In this document: piece after piece, positions 1-5,692 of the stretch
Numbering within the stretch: the stretch's first letter is position 1
Layout of the letters: each line of letters opens with the position of its first letter
From: a bacterium
GTDB lineage: Bacteria; Patescibacteriota; Minisyncoccia; JACQLN01
Assembly (NCBI GenBank): GCA_030697855.1
Contig: JAUYOU010000006.1
Coordinates: 1-8,081 of the forward strand
Length of the DNA: 8,081 bases
Direction of reading: 5' to 3'
The notes under the pieces: model-generated
Database searches by the model: none
Seen by the model: only the letters and a program-made list of their open reading frames with translations
What the model was told of the DNA's origin: nothing
Translations under genes and position numbers: made by a program

Positions 1-210
1 TATAGAGCTTATAAGAGAAGTGGAAATTGGATGTATTCTTTTTTGGTTGGATTTCCTGAAACAAGTATTTCTATGGTTGCTATATTAATTATTCTTATTT
101 CAACCACTATAAGAGTTATTTCAGCCCCCGTATGTTATTTCATAGAGCAAATGAGACAACTGCCAGAAATAGTCAGGCTTTGGCGAAGCGGAGAAATAGT
201 TAATTGTTAG
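1..210 (+). CDS. C-terminal end of an unknown membrane protein (partial)
   Basis: An open frame runs from the first base of the window to a TAG stop at 208-210 and gives 69 residues; the start lies upstream of the window. The fragment holds one clear hydrophobic stretch (about residues 14-36, rich in I, L, V and F), interrupted by a few polar residues, and then a short polar, mildly basic tail with the motif RQLPEIVRLWRSGEIVNC. This suggests a protein with a last membrane-spanning helix near its C-terminus and a tail probably in the cytoplasm. The frame is closed by a strong terminator 20 bases downstream, which supports it being a real gene end. I do not recognise the family. The next gene is convergent, so this unit ends here. 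Confidence 0.6.
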   Translation, partial: YRAYKRSGNWMYSFLVGFPETSISMVAILIILISTTIRVISAPVCYFIEQMRQLPEIVRLWRSGEIVNC

Positions 211-229
211 AGTTTTTTCAAAAAAATAA

Positions 230-259
230 AAAACCGCCCGATTTTTTTTGGGCGGTTTT
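230..259. terminator. bidirectional intrinsic terminator between convergent genes
   Basis: A perfect 10-bp stem pairs AAAACCGCCC (230-239) with GGGCGGTTTT (250-259) around a 10-base T-rich loop. The plus strand has T residues after the stem (256-265) and the minus strand has a T-run complementary to the A-run at 220-233. It can therefore end both the membrane-protein gene arriving from the left and the minus-strand gene whose stop codon lies at 264-266. Confidence 0.9.
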
Positions 260-263
260 GTTT

Positions 264-923
264 TTAAGAAACAACTAATTCTAGGGGTAAGGCGGGTCTT
301 TCTATGGTTATTTTGCCAGATTCATACATTTTTATTATTTCTGCTATTTCTGGGTGTAAAGTATTTTTAGGTAAGTGCAAGCTAATAAAACTATGAGGCA
401 TATAGTGGCGCCTTAGTTCCGAAGTGCTTTCATCTATCTTGTAAGAACCTTCTATCGAAAACTTTAAAGTTAAGTTACCTTTGTTTTGTGGGTCTTGGTG
501 TATCAATAGAAAAGGTCTTTCGTTTTTGTTTAGCCATGGTTTTTCATCTTCTACATAGTAAATTCTATTAACCCAATAGAAGTGCATGATCGCCAAGTTT
601 AGTAGTGTACATTTAAAAGCATAAAATCTTTCTTTGGTAGTGAAATCGTGGTTGTATCGTTGGTGCTTTGTTAGCCTGTTAGCTACAAAAGCTAGCAAGA
701 TGATCTCGGTTGTAGAATATGTAGATATTTCTTTGGCTATATATTCAGATAAATCGACAGTGATTTCTCTTGGTTGCTTTCTGAAACATTCTGCTAAAAG
801 AGATACCAAGTAAAGCCAATTATTACCTAGCGTTTTTTCACGATTCATAGCATCTCTATCTATGTGAGGCTTAATAAGGTGGTTTACCATTTGCCTTGCT
901 AATTTTTCGGTATGACGTGCCAT
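264..923 (-). CDS. unknown protein, 219 aa
   Basis: A single uninterrupted frame on the minus strand encodes 219 residues. I do not recognise the family. The protein looks soluble, with no signal peptide and no membrane helix. The N-terminal 25 residues are basic. A mostly helical first half follows, including the segments WLYLVSLLAECF (about 36-47) and TTEIILLAFVANRLTK (about 71-86), and then an aromatic-rich stretch around residues 112-124 (MHFYWVNRIYYVE). Several histidines are present, but no recognisable catalytic motif. The ATG is preceded by a G-run (GGGGGT about 10-15 bases upstream) rather than a normal ribosome site, so the start is the longest reasonable choice and not proven. A TATAAT-like hexamer on the minus strand (991-996) could be the -10 box. 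The gene ends directly at the shared terminator. Confidence 0.7.
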   Translation of the reverse strand: MARHTEKLARQMVNHLIKPHIDRDAMNREKTLGNNWLYLVSLLAECFRKQPREITVDLSEYIAKEISTYSTTEIILLAFVANRLTKHQRYNHDFTTKERFYAFKCTLLNLAIMHFYWVNRIYYVEDEKPWLNKNERPFLLIHQDPQNKGNLTLKFSIEGSYKIDESTSELRRHYMPHSFISLHLPKNTLHPEIAEIIKMYESGKITIERPALPLELVVS

Positions 924-968
924 ATAGGTATACCCCCAGTTTTTTATTTTTTAAAGATCTGATTTACT

Positions 969-998
969 TTGTAATATAAAATATATTTCCATTATAGT
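969..998 (+). promoter_or_regulatory. putative promoter for the structured RNA region
   Basis: TTGTAA (969-974), an 18-base spacer and TATAGT (993-998) form a moderate sigma70-type promoter. Transcription would start near 1005, just before the first base of the long closing stem at 1013. The same bases read on the minus strand contain TATAAT (991-996), which may serve the divergent gene at 264-923, so this may be a back-to-back promoter pair. Confidence 0.4.
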
Positions 999-1012
999 CT
1001 AGTAGGCTTGCT

Positions 1013-1177
1013 ATATTGCCCAGTAGTAGTTGAGCTGTAATCAAACCAAGGTTTTTTGTTTTGTATGTTTAGCTAGGCATACAAAAGGACTTAAATGAAT
1101 CGGTTGTGCGGTAAACTTTCAAATTTGGTTTGATAAAAAAGACCTTCAGCTCAAGTTACTAACTGGGTTGCCAATAT
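1013..1177 (+). ncRNA. candidate structured RNA with long closing stem and possible pseudoknot
   Basis: Five pairing segments can be read directly. The closing stem joins 1013-1018 to 1172-1177, 1019-1024 to 1162-1167, 1025-1028 to 1157-1160 and 1030-1037 to 1147-1154, about 24 bp with small bulges. Inside, ATCAAACCAA (1040-1049) pairs with TTGGTTTGAT (1125-1134). A 12-bp hairpin joins 1059-1070 and 1075-1086 with loop AGCT. Finally AAGGTTTTTT (1048-1057) can pair with AAAAGACCTT (1137-1146), with one G-T wobble, which crosses the 1040/1134 helix; this is either a pseudoknot or a competing fold. The closing stem is followed by a T-rich run (1177-1188), like a terminator. It lies between divergent genes, has a plausible promoter and lacks any good reading frame. 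It could be a free RNA of about 170-180 nt or a long leader of rpmF. I see no tmRNA, RNase P or SRP signature. Size and closing stem are loosely 6S-like, but the internal helices are not. Confidence 0.55.
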
Positions 1178-1186
1178 TTTTGATTT

Positions 1187-1216
1187 TTGATAGAGTATTA
1201 GGGTTAAAGTTATAGA
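1187..1216 (+). promoter_or_regulatory. putative rpmF promoter giving a leaderless message
   Basis: TTGATA (1187-1192) and TATAGA (1211-1216) are separated by 18 bases. Initiation about 7 bases after the -10 box falls at the ATG (1224). No purine-rich ribosome site exists between 1200 and 1223, which agrees with a leaderless transcript. Confidence 0.4.
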
Positions 1217-1223
1217 AAAATAT

Positions 1224-1439
1224 ATGGGTGTTCCCAGACATAGACGTACTAAATCTAAACAAGGTAAAAGACGTAGTCATTTGGCCTTAAAGAAAAAAGC
1301 CTTATCTTCTTGCTCTAAATGTGGGGCCAGAGTTTTGCCGCACGTTGTTTGCACTAGTTGCGGATCCTACAAAGGAAAAATGATAATAGATATGGTGGCC
1401 AAGGCTGCCAAGAGAAAAGCTAAGTCTTCCAAAAAATAA
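1224..1439 (+). CDS. rpmF: 50S ribosomal protein L32
   Basis: The 71-residue product begins MGVPRHRRTKSKQGKRR, the typical highly basic L32 N-terminus that lies along 23S rRNA. It carries the zinc-binding form of the family, with cysteine pairs C30/C33 and C43/C46 (SCSKCG and CTSCGS). The C-terminal 15 residues are again very basic (AAKRKAKSSKK). Length is slightly above the usual 55-65 residues because of this tail. L32 is a late-assembling large-subunit protein near the peptide exit region. The ATG is the only sensible start, but no Shine-Dalgarno sequence precedes it, and a -10 box sits 8 bases upstream, so the message may be leaderless. Its stop codon (1437-1439) is already part of the left arm of the downstream inverted repeat. 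Upstream lies the structured RNA candidate, which could also be its leader. Confidence 0.95.
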   Translation: MGVPRHRRTKSKQGKRRSHLALKKKALSSCSKCGARVLPHVVCTSCGSYKGKMIIDMVAKAAKRKAKSSKK

Positions 1440-1562
1440 TTTTCAATTATCAATTTTGCAATTTACAATAAATTTTCAATGTCTTAATTTTCAAACCCGT
1501 TTGATAATTGAATCATTGGAGTTTTAATGAAAATTGAGAATTGTAAATTGAAAATTAACTAA
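1437..1562. repeat. AT-rich imperfect inverted repeat between rpmF and nusB
   Basis: The arms TAATTTTCAATT (1437-1448) and AATTGAAAATTA (1546-1557) are exact reverse complements. Inside, CAATTTACAAT (1459-1469) has its reverse complement at 1540-1550, and many shorter copies of the pattern TTTTCAATT / AATTGAAAA lie on each side. A small hairpin TCAAAC/GTTTGA (1491-1504) marks the middle. The whole intergenic region is built from these words, so it looks like a low-complexity palindromic repeat unit rather than ordinary spacer. It fills the space between the two genes almost base to base. Confidence 0.65.
1527..1562 (+). CDS. possible 11-aa leader peptide coupled to nusB
   Basis: GGAG (1518-1521) stands 5 bases before an ATG at 1527 that opens an 11-codon frame (MKIENCKLKIN) ending in TAA at 1560-1562. 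The nusB ATG begins two bases after the end of this stop. Since nusB has no ribosome site of its own, ribosomes finishing this mini-frame could restart on nusB. The frame consists of the right arm of the inverted repeat, so it may be a chance product of the repeat; no function of the peptide itself is suggested. Confidence 0.3.
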   Translation: MKIENCKLKIN

Positions 1563-1563
1563 A

Positions 1564-2082
1564 ATGGCCAACAGACATCTCTCTCGTTCTATCGCTATGC
1601 AGAGTCTTTACGAATGGGATTTTCGTGGTGCAGACATTGCTAATTTAGATTCTTATATAGCTCAAAATTCTAAAGAGTTTGGTCCTGGGTTAGAGGACGA
1701 TTCTTTTATACGCCAATTAGTAAATGGTGTTATTTCTTATTTGGCAAAAATAGACCAAATAATTGCGAAAGCCGCTCCTGAATGGCCAATTGAACAAATT
1801 GCTATGGTAGATAGAAATGTTTTGCGTCTTGGCATTTACGAACTTTTATTTGGTGATTACAAAGAAGTTCCACCAAAAGTTGCCATAAACGAAGCCATAG
1901 AATTGGCTAAATCTTTTGGAGGTGAATCTTCCGGAAAATTTGTTAATGGAGTTTTAGGCACAATTTATAGGGAAATCGGCGAACCGTTAAAGGACGACAC
2001 TTCTAAAAATAAAAAAGAAGCAGAAGATGCTTCTAGTAAAGAAGAAAAAAAAGATGGAGAACCTTCAGAAATTGGAGCATAG
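1564..2082 (+). CDS. nusB: transcription antitermination factor NusB
   Basis: The 172-residue protein has the all-helical NusB plan. The N-terminus RSIAMQSLYEWDF (about 8-20) matches the family start, the central part EWPIEQIAMVDRNVLRLGIYELLF (about 73-96) is the most typical NusB segment, and VPPKVAINEAIELAKSFGGESSGKFVNGVLG (about 102-132) is the conserved C-terminal block. NusB with NusE (S10) binds boxA RNA and supports antitermination and correct rRNA transcription in the cytoplasm. After residue 140 comes a charged, disordered tail of about 30 residues rich in K and E, longer than usual. There is no Shine-Dalgarno sequence; translation may be coupled to the mini-frame just upstream. The 3' end overlaps the start of rnc by 29 bases, so the two genes are surely co-transcribed. 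Confidence 0.95.
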   Translation: MANRHLSRSIAMQSLYEWDFRGADIANLDSYIAQNSKEFGPGLEDDSFIRQLVNGVISYLAKIDQIIAKAAPEWPIEQIAMVDRNVLRLGIYELLFGDYKEVPPKVAINEAIELAKSFGGESSGKFVNGVLGTIYREIGEPLKDDTSKNKKEAEDASSKEEKKDGEPSEIGA

Positions 2083-2731
2083 GTTGGGGGTTGTTTTTAA
2101 AGACAAGAATCTTTTAAAGCAAGCCTTAATTCATCGCTCTTGGTTAAACGAAAACCCAGAAAGTGGTTTAGCAAACAACGAACGCCTAGAATTTTTAGGC
2201 GATGCTGTTTTGGAACTTGTTGTAACCGAATATCTTTATAAGGGTTATTCCAACCCCGAAGGTGAACTAACAAACTGGAGGGCAGCTTTGGTTAATTATG
2301 TAAATTTAAGTGAAATTGGAAACGAACTTGGCTTAAACGAGTTTCTTTTGCTTTCCAAAGGGGAAGCTAAAGATATGGGTAGGGCGCGCCAAGTAATTTT
2401 GGCAAATACCATGGAAGCTTTGATTGGTGCTACGTATTTAGATCAGGGTTATGAAACTGTGGCTAAGTTTATTAAACAGAATATTATTTGCGATTTAGAA
2501 AAGATAATAAAGAGTAAATCTTATAAAGATTCAAAGAGCTTGTTTCAAGAACAGTCTCAAGAAAAATTTGGTGTTACCCCAAACTATAGAGTGTTAAACG
2601 AAACTGGGCCCGACCACGATAAAATATTTGAAGTTGGAGTATATTTAAACGAAGAATTAGCAGGAAAAGGTTCGGGACCTTCCAAACAAGAAGCTGAACA
2701 AAAAGCTGCTGAAGCCGCACTTGATAAATAA
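2054..2731 (+). CDS. rnc: ribonuclease III
   Basis: Counted from the ATG at 2054, the product has 225 residues, the usual length for RNase III. The catalytic domain contains the signature NERLEFLGDAVL (42-53) with E43, E46 and D50, and the second metal site ANTMEALIGA (117-126) with E121; N118 stands where E. coli has aspartate, a common variant. A double-stranded-RNA-binding domain fills about 157-225, ending in GSGPSKQEAEQKAAEAAL. The dimeric enzyme cleaves double-stranded RNA and processes rRNA precursors. An in-frame ATG at 2027 would add nine residues (MLLVKKKKK), which is not family-like and would deepen the overlap with nusB from 29 to 56 bases, so 2054 is preferred. No clear ribosome site is seen other than A-rich purines; coupling to nusB is likely. 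The last codons overlap the -35 box of the next promoter. Confidence 0.95.
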   Translation: MENLQKLEHRLGVVFKDKNLLKQALIHRSWLNENPESGLANNERLEFLGDAVLELVVTEYLYKGYSNPEGELTNWRAALVNYVNLSEIGNELGLNEFLLLSKGEAKDMGRARQVILANTMEALIGATYLDQGYETVAKFIKQNIICDLEKIIKSKSYKDSKSLFQEQSQEKFGVTPNYRVLNETGPDHDKIFEVGVYLNEELAGKGSGPSKQEAEQKAAEAALDK

Positions 2732-2749
2732 ATGTTTTTGTTTTATAAT
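2721..2749 (+). promoter_or_regulatory. strong promoter of the three-gene cassette
   Basis: TTGATA (2721-2726), a 17-base spacer and a perfect TATAAT (2744-2749) form a near-consensus sigma70 promoter. The -35 box lies inside the final codons of rnc. The start site is expected near 2756, within the palindrome that follows. Confidence 0.75.
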
Positions 2750-2772
2750 CTATTGAAGTGGAACTTCGATAG
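2750..2772. promoter_or_regulatory. 10-bp palindrome at the transcription start (operator or leader hairpin)
   Basis: CTATTGAAGT (2750-2759) and ACTTCGATAG (2763-2772) are reverse complements except for one T-G pair, around the 3-base centre GGA. The palindrome begins directly after the -10 box, so a dimeric repressor bound here would block RNA polymerase. Alternatively it folds as a hairpin at the very 5' end of the transcript. Confidence 0.5.
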
Positions 2773-2802
2773 AAAAGTTCTTTTAAAAAAAGGAGAGTCC
2801 TA

Positions 2803-3060
2803 ATGGCAAGAAAGATGAGTATGACCTATGAAGGCAACAAAGGAGATCGAGAAATTATTGCTTGTATTATAGTGGCATTGTTTTTTTATGCTTTATTAAT
2901 TCTTGATGCTTTGGGTGGAAAGTTAATCTCTATACTTACTCCAATAAGTTTAATATTGTTTTTTCTCACTCTTCTTTACATGTTCACACCTTCTACTAAC
3001 TGGTGGATTAGTTTCTTTTCGAAAAAATGGAGGGAATATGGCCAAAAGAAAACCTGTTGA
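2803..3060 (+). CDS. small unknown protein with two membrane segments
   Basis: The 85-residue product starts with a polar, basic part (about 1-17, MARKMSMTYEGNKGDRE) followed by two hydrophobic helices, about residues 18-37 (IIACIIVALFFYALLILDAL) and 41-61 (LISILTPISLILFFLTLLYMF). A short loop with two glycines links them. The tail is aromatic and basic (TNWWISFFSKKWREYGQKK). Both ends carry positive charge and probably face the cytoplasm, giving a small helical-hairpin membrane protein. No family is recognised. The ATG has a strong ribosome site (AAAGGAGAG, 2788-2796). The 3' end overlaps the next gene by 23 bases, showing a tight operon of three. Small two-helix proteins include holin-like, toxin-like and membrane-complex subunits; nothing here decides between them. 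Confidence 0.75.
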   Translation: MARKMSMTYEGNKGDREIIACIIVALFFYALLILDALGGKLISILTPISLILFFLTLLYMFTPSTNWWISFFSKKWREYGQKKTC

Positions 3061-3253
3061 TGTTTCTAGATATTACGATCCAAATCTAAAAATAATAGGT
3101 GGAGGTTTAAGAAATTTCAAATTAACTCCCCAACAGTTATCAGACCTACAAAGATTTGCTGATCTTGAAAGGAAGAGTGCTAATTATTACATTGAAATTG
3201 GGCCAGGAAAACCTTCTAAAAAAGGAGAAAGCCATGAACAAGAAAGTGACTAA
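3038..3253 (+). CDS. small unknown soluble protein, 71 aa
   Basis: The ATG at 3038 is preceded by GGAGGG four bases upstream. The 71-residue product is hydrophilic. It has a basic start (MAKRKPVDVSRYYDPN), a glycine-rich turn (IIGGGLRN, 19-26) and a likely helix LTPQQLSDLQRFADLERKSANYY (about 29-51), then a charged, probably flexible tail. No known motif or cysteine is present. It overlaps the upstream membrane gene by 23 bases and the following gene by 20 bases, so the three products are probably made in fixed proportion and may act together. The function is unknown. Confidence 0.7.
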   Translation: MAKRKPVDVSRYYDPNLKIIGGGLRNFKLTPQQLSDLQRFADLERKSANYYIEIGPGKPSKKGESHEQESD

Positions 3254-3434
3254 AAATCCGTATCCGGGAGTATTGGAGACTACAGTAATTACTCTGACGG
3301 AAGAGGAAGAAAGAGAGGTTTTTAAGCCATACACCGATGCTGTTAGGAAGGTAACAGAAGAGTATAAAAGAAAAGAAAGACAAGCAATTGCAGAAAATAG
3401 GCGAAGGAGAGGTCTTCCTCCACTGATTTACTGA
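3234..3434 (+). CDS. small unknown charged helical protein, 66 aa
   Basis: An ATG at 3234 with the ribosome site AAAAAAGGAG (3219-3228) gives 66 residues. The frame could be extended upstream to 3156, but the extension lacks a ribosome site and would overlap the previous gene by almost 100 bases, so the shorter start is chosen. The protein has a short N-terminal part (NKKVTKNPYPGVLETTVITL), then a long, strongly charged helix from about residue 22 to 58 (LTEEEEREVF through IAENRRRRG), ending in GLPPLIY. The basic end of the helix could contact nucleic acid, but no family is recognised. It is the last gene of the cassette and is followed by two hairpins, the second a clear terminator. Confidence 0.7.
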   Translation: MNKKVTKNPYPGVLETTVITLTEEEEREVFKPYTDAVRKVTEEYKRKERQAIAENRRRRGLPPLIY

Positions 3435-3436
3435 GT

Positions 3437-3455
3437 ATCAAGGTTAAACCTTGAT
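3437..3455 (+). repeat. palindromic hairpin after the cassette
   Basis: ATCAAGGT (3437-3444) and ACCTTGAT (3448-3455) form an 8-bp stem with loop TAA, starting two bases after the TGA stop of the last gene. No T-run follows, so it is not a terminator alone. It may protect the 3' end of the message or act as a binding site. Confidence 0.5.
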
Positions 3456-3465
3456 GTGGGTTACT

Positions 3466-3497
3466 TCCGAGTGCGAAACGCACTCGGATTTTTTTTT
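3466..3497 (+). terminator. strong intrinsic terminator before smc
   Basis: CCGAGTGCG (3467-3475) pairs perfectly with CGCACTCGG (3479-3487) around loop AAA, with an additional T-A pair outside. Nine T residues (3489-3497) follow. It ends the three-gene cassette. Confidence 0.95.
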
Positions 3498-3498
3498 A

Positions 3499-3507
3499 TG
3501 GTAAAAT
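3499..3507 (+). promoter_or_regulatory. putative extended -10 promoter of smc
   Basis: TGGTAAAAT (3499-3507) has the TGn extension and a TATAAT-like hexamer (TAAAAT, 3502-3507). No good -35 box is seen because the terminator occupies that position. Initiation about 7 bases downstream would leave a leader of at most about six bases before the ATG at 3520; no ribosome site is present. TAATAT (3507-3512) is an alternative -10 box. Confidence 0.45.
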
Positions 3508-3519
3508 AATATCTGTATT

Positions 3520-5691
3520 ATGTATCTCAAATCACTAAAAATTAGTGGGTTCAAATCGTTCGCTAAAACCACGATACTAGATTTCCCCAAAGGTATTACA
3601 GTTGTGGCTGGGCCTAATGGTTCTGGTAAATCAAACGTAGTTGATGCTATTCGTTGGGCTTTGGCGGAACAAAGCTTTAAAAATTTACGTGGTAAAAAAG
3701 GCGAAGACTTGATTTTTTATGGTTCGGGTACCAGAAACTCTTTGGCGCGCGCCAATGTGGCAATGCATTTCGATATGGCTGATGAACCAACTAGTCACTT
3801 AGGTTTAAGCGAAGCTTTGGTGGAACGCGAAGTAGATAAAAGCGGAGAAAATTCATATATTTTAAACGGCAGAAAAATCCGCTTAACAGATATGGAAGAA
3901 TTTTTGGCTAAATCGCGTGTGGGTGATAGTTCGTTTAGAGTTATTTCGCAAGGTATGTCGGATAAGCTTTTAAATTTATCGCCAAAAGAATTTAAAGGCT
4001 TTATAGAAGAAGCGGCCGGCGTAAAAGAATACCAAGATAAGCGTTACCAAGCGGAAGCCAAATTAAAACGCACGCGCGAAAATTTAGAAAAAGTGGCCGC
4101 AATTTTAACGGAACTTAAACCACAACTTAGGGTTTTAAAAAGAGAAAAAGAAAAATTAGAAAAAAAAGCAGAATATATTACCGAACTTAAAACCGCGGCG
4201 GTTAGTTTATTTGGCGATAGATACAGAGAAATTTTGGCTTGGGAAAATAAAACTGCCGAAAAAGAAAGGCAATTTAAACAAAGTTTAAGGCCACTAGCCG
4301 AAGAAGTTAAAAAGTTACGCGAGGAATTGTTTTCTTTCGATAAAAAAACAGCTTTTAATGCCGAACTAGCGGCCAGCATTTCCCAAGTTAGAAACTTTGA
4401 AGCCGAAGAGAATAAAATTGCACGCGAAATAATTTCTACCGAAGGCAAAATAAATTTAGAAGAAGAAAGAGAGAAGCAACGCTTACCGGTTAGTGTGGAA
4501 TACTTGAAAGGTAAAATAGGCGAGCTTGTTAGTAGTTTAAGTGTGGATTTTAAAGGTATGGATGTGGATTCTTTAAGGCGTGTAATGGCTAGTGTGGCTG
4601 TGTCTTTGCAAGATTTGTTAAAAGCTATAGAAAAAGGTATAGACCCTGCGGTAAGTTCGAATACTTTGCCAATTCTTAAACATGGTTTAGAGAAATTACT
4701 AACTTCTCAAAATGAAATTAAAAATAAACTAGAAGAAGCTAATTTATTGCGTTCCGAAAAAGAAAAAATGTTAATAGACGAACGCAAAGTTTCACTAGCT
4801 TCGGAAAGAATATATAGAGAAAAGGAATCCGAACTTTATAGGTTAGAGGGTGCTTTAAGGGATGTAGAAATAGAAAACGAAAAATTAAAACTACATAAAG
4901 ATAAGTTTAATCAAGACTTGTCGGCGGTTGGCGTGGTTACGTTGGCAGATGTTTTGAGTGTGGAACCGCAAAGTAAAGTTGTGCTTGCTATGGAAACCGC
5001 GTCAAACGCGGCCGCTGAAGATAGGGTTTGGAAGTTAAAAAGAAAATTGGAAGAGGTGGGTTCAATAGATGAAAAAATAATTCAAGAATATGAAGGAGCT
5101 AATCAACGTTTTGAATTTTTAAGTAAGGAATCGGAAGATCTTTCTAAAACTTTAACTTCTTTAGAAGATTTGGTTAAAAACTTAGAAAAAGAAATAAGTA
5201 TAAAATATAAAACCACGCTTTCTGAAATGAGTAATATTTTTGGTGGGTATTTTAGATTGATTTTTGGAGGAGGAAAGGCGAGTCTTGCAGAAGCTAGGAA
5301 TGTAATCGCGTCAAACGCGACCAGCACGATTGATTCAGAAGAGGAGGAAGAAGCGAGTGGTGTAGAAATTAAACTAGACCTACCTAATAAAAAAATAAAA
5401 AATTTAGGCACGCTTTCGGGCGGAGAAAGAACGTTAACTTCTATAGCACTTTTGTTTGCTTTGGCTAGTATTCGAAAACCGCCGGTTATGGTTTTAGACG
5501 AAATTGATGCCGCGCTAGACGAAACCAATACCCAAAAATTTGTGCGTTTGGTTAAAGAATTATCGAAAGATACCCAGTTTATAATTATTACGCACAACCG
5601 CGAAACTATGCGCGGCGCCGATGCTTTGTATGGCGTTTCCATGAAAGACGGCATTTCGCATTTGTTGTCGTTAAAATTACAAAGTGCTTAA
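3520..5691 (+). CDS. smc: short, apparently hingeless SMC chromosome-organising ATPase
   Basis: The 723-residue protein has both SMC head halves. The N-terminal half has Walker A GPNGSGKS (31-38) and the blocks NSYILNGRKIRLTDMEEFL and EFKGFIEEAAGVKEYQDKR. The C-terminal half has the ABC signature LSGGER (632-637), Walker B VMVLDEIDAALD (656-667; D660, E661) and a switch histidine in THNRET (H692). SMC ATPases compact and segregate the chromosome. Usual bacterial SMCs are about 1150-1200 residues. Here the coiled-coil arms are roughly half length (about 165-320 and 385-590), and the middle 63 residues (322-384, with P323, P376, P384) replace the hinge; I find no hinge-like glycine-rich segment and no CxxC zinc hook. 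The frame is intact, so this is a compact form, not a pseudogene. An acidic insertion (about 590-617, SEEEEEASG) precedes the signature. RecN or SbcC are less likely because the N-terminal blocks are SMC-like. No scpA/scpB is adjacent. Confidence 0.9.
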   Translation: MYLKSLKISGFKSFAKTTILDFPKGITVVAGPNGSGKSNVVDAIRWALAEQSFKNLRGKKGEDLIFYGSGTRNSLARANVAMHFDMADEPTSHLGLSEALVEREVDKSGENSYILNGRKIRLTDMEEFLAKSRVGDSSFRVISQGMSDKLLNLSPKEFKGFIEEAAGVKEYQDKRYQAEAKLKRTRENLEKVAAILTELKPQLRVLKREKEKLEKKAEYITELKTAAVSLFGDRYREILAWENKTAEKERQFKQSLRPLAEEVKKLREELFSFDKKTAFNAELAASISQVRNFEAEENKIAREIISTEGKINLEEEREKQRLPVSVEYLKGKIGELVSSLSVDFKGMDVDSLRRVMASVAVSLQDLLKAIEKGIDPAVSSNTLPILKHGLEKLLTSQNEIKNKLEEANLLRSEKEKMLIDERKVSLASERIYREKESELYRLEGALRDVEIENEKLKLHKDKFNQDLSAVGVVTLADVLSVEPQSKVVLAMETASNAAAEDRVWKLKRKLEEVGSIDEKIIQEYEGANQRFEFLSKESEDLSKTLTSLEDLVKNLEKEISIKYKTTLSEMSNIFGGYFRLIFGGGKASLAEARNVIASNATSTIDSEEEEEASGVEIKLDLPNKKIKNLGTLSGGERTLTSIALLFALASIRKPPVMVLDEIDAALDETNTQKFVRLVKELSKDTQFIIITHNRETMRGADALYGVSMKDGISHLLSLKLQSA
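4997..5011. repeat. in-gene palindromic repeat, copy 1
   Basis: CCGCG-TCAAA-CGCGG can form a 5-bp hairpin. The 13-base core CGCGTCAAACGCG recurs exactly at 5307-5319, in the same reading frame, where both copies encode Ala-Ser-Asn-Ala (residues 494-497 here) in a probable break of the coiled coil. Confidence 0.5.
5306..5320. repeat. in-gene palindromic repeat, copy 2
   Basis: TCGCG-TCAAA-CGCGA has the same loop and core as the copy at 4997-5011; the outer base pair has changed from C-G to T-A while pairing is kept. It encodes ASNA at residues 597-600, within the extra loop that precedes the acidic stretch and the ABC signature. Confidence 0.5.
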
Positions 5692-5692
5692 C

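Noticed and set aside
1013..1177. tmRNA, RNase P RNA or SRP RNA as identity of the structured region
   Set aside because: No tag frame or T-arm (GGTTCGA), no RNase P core motif (GAGGAAAGTC), and no SRP GGAAGCAGCC-type loop could be found.
2027..2053. Upstream start for rnc at 2027
   Set aside because: It adds a lysine run not found in RNase III proteins and increases overlap with nusB; the ATG at 2054 gives the family-typical N-terminus.
4044..5654. Long minus-strand open frames opposite smc (4044-4448 and 5103-5654)
   Set aside because: They lie entirely opposite a well-supported gene, encode serine/phenylalanine-rich low-information sequence typical of antisense shadows, and lack ribosome sites.
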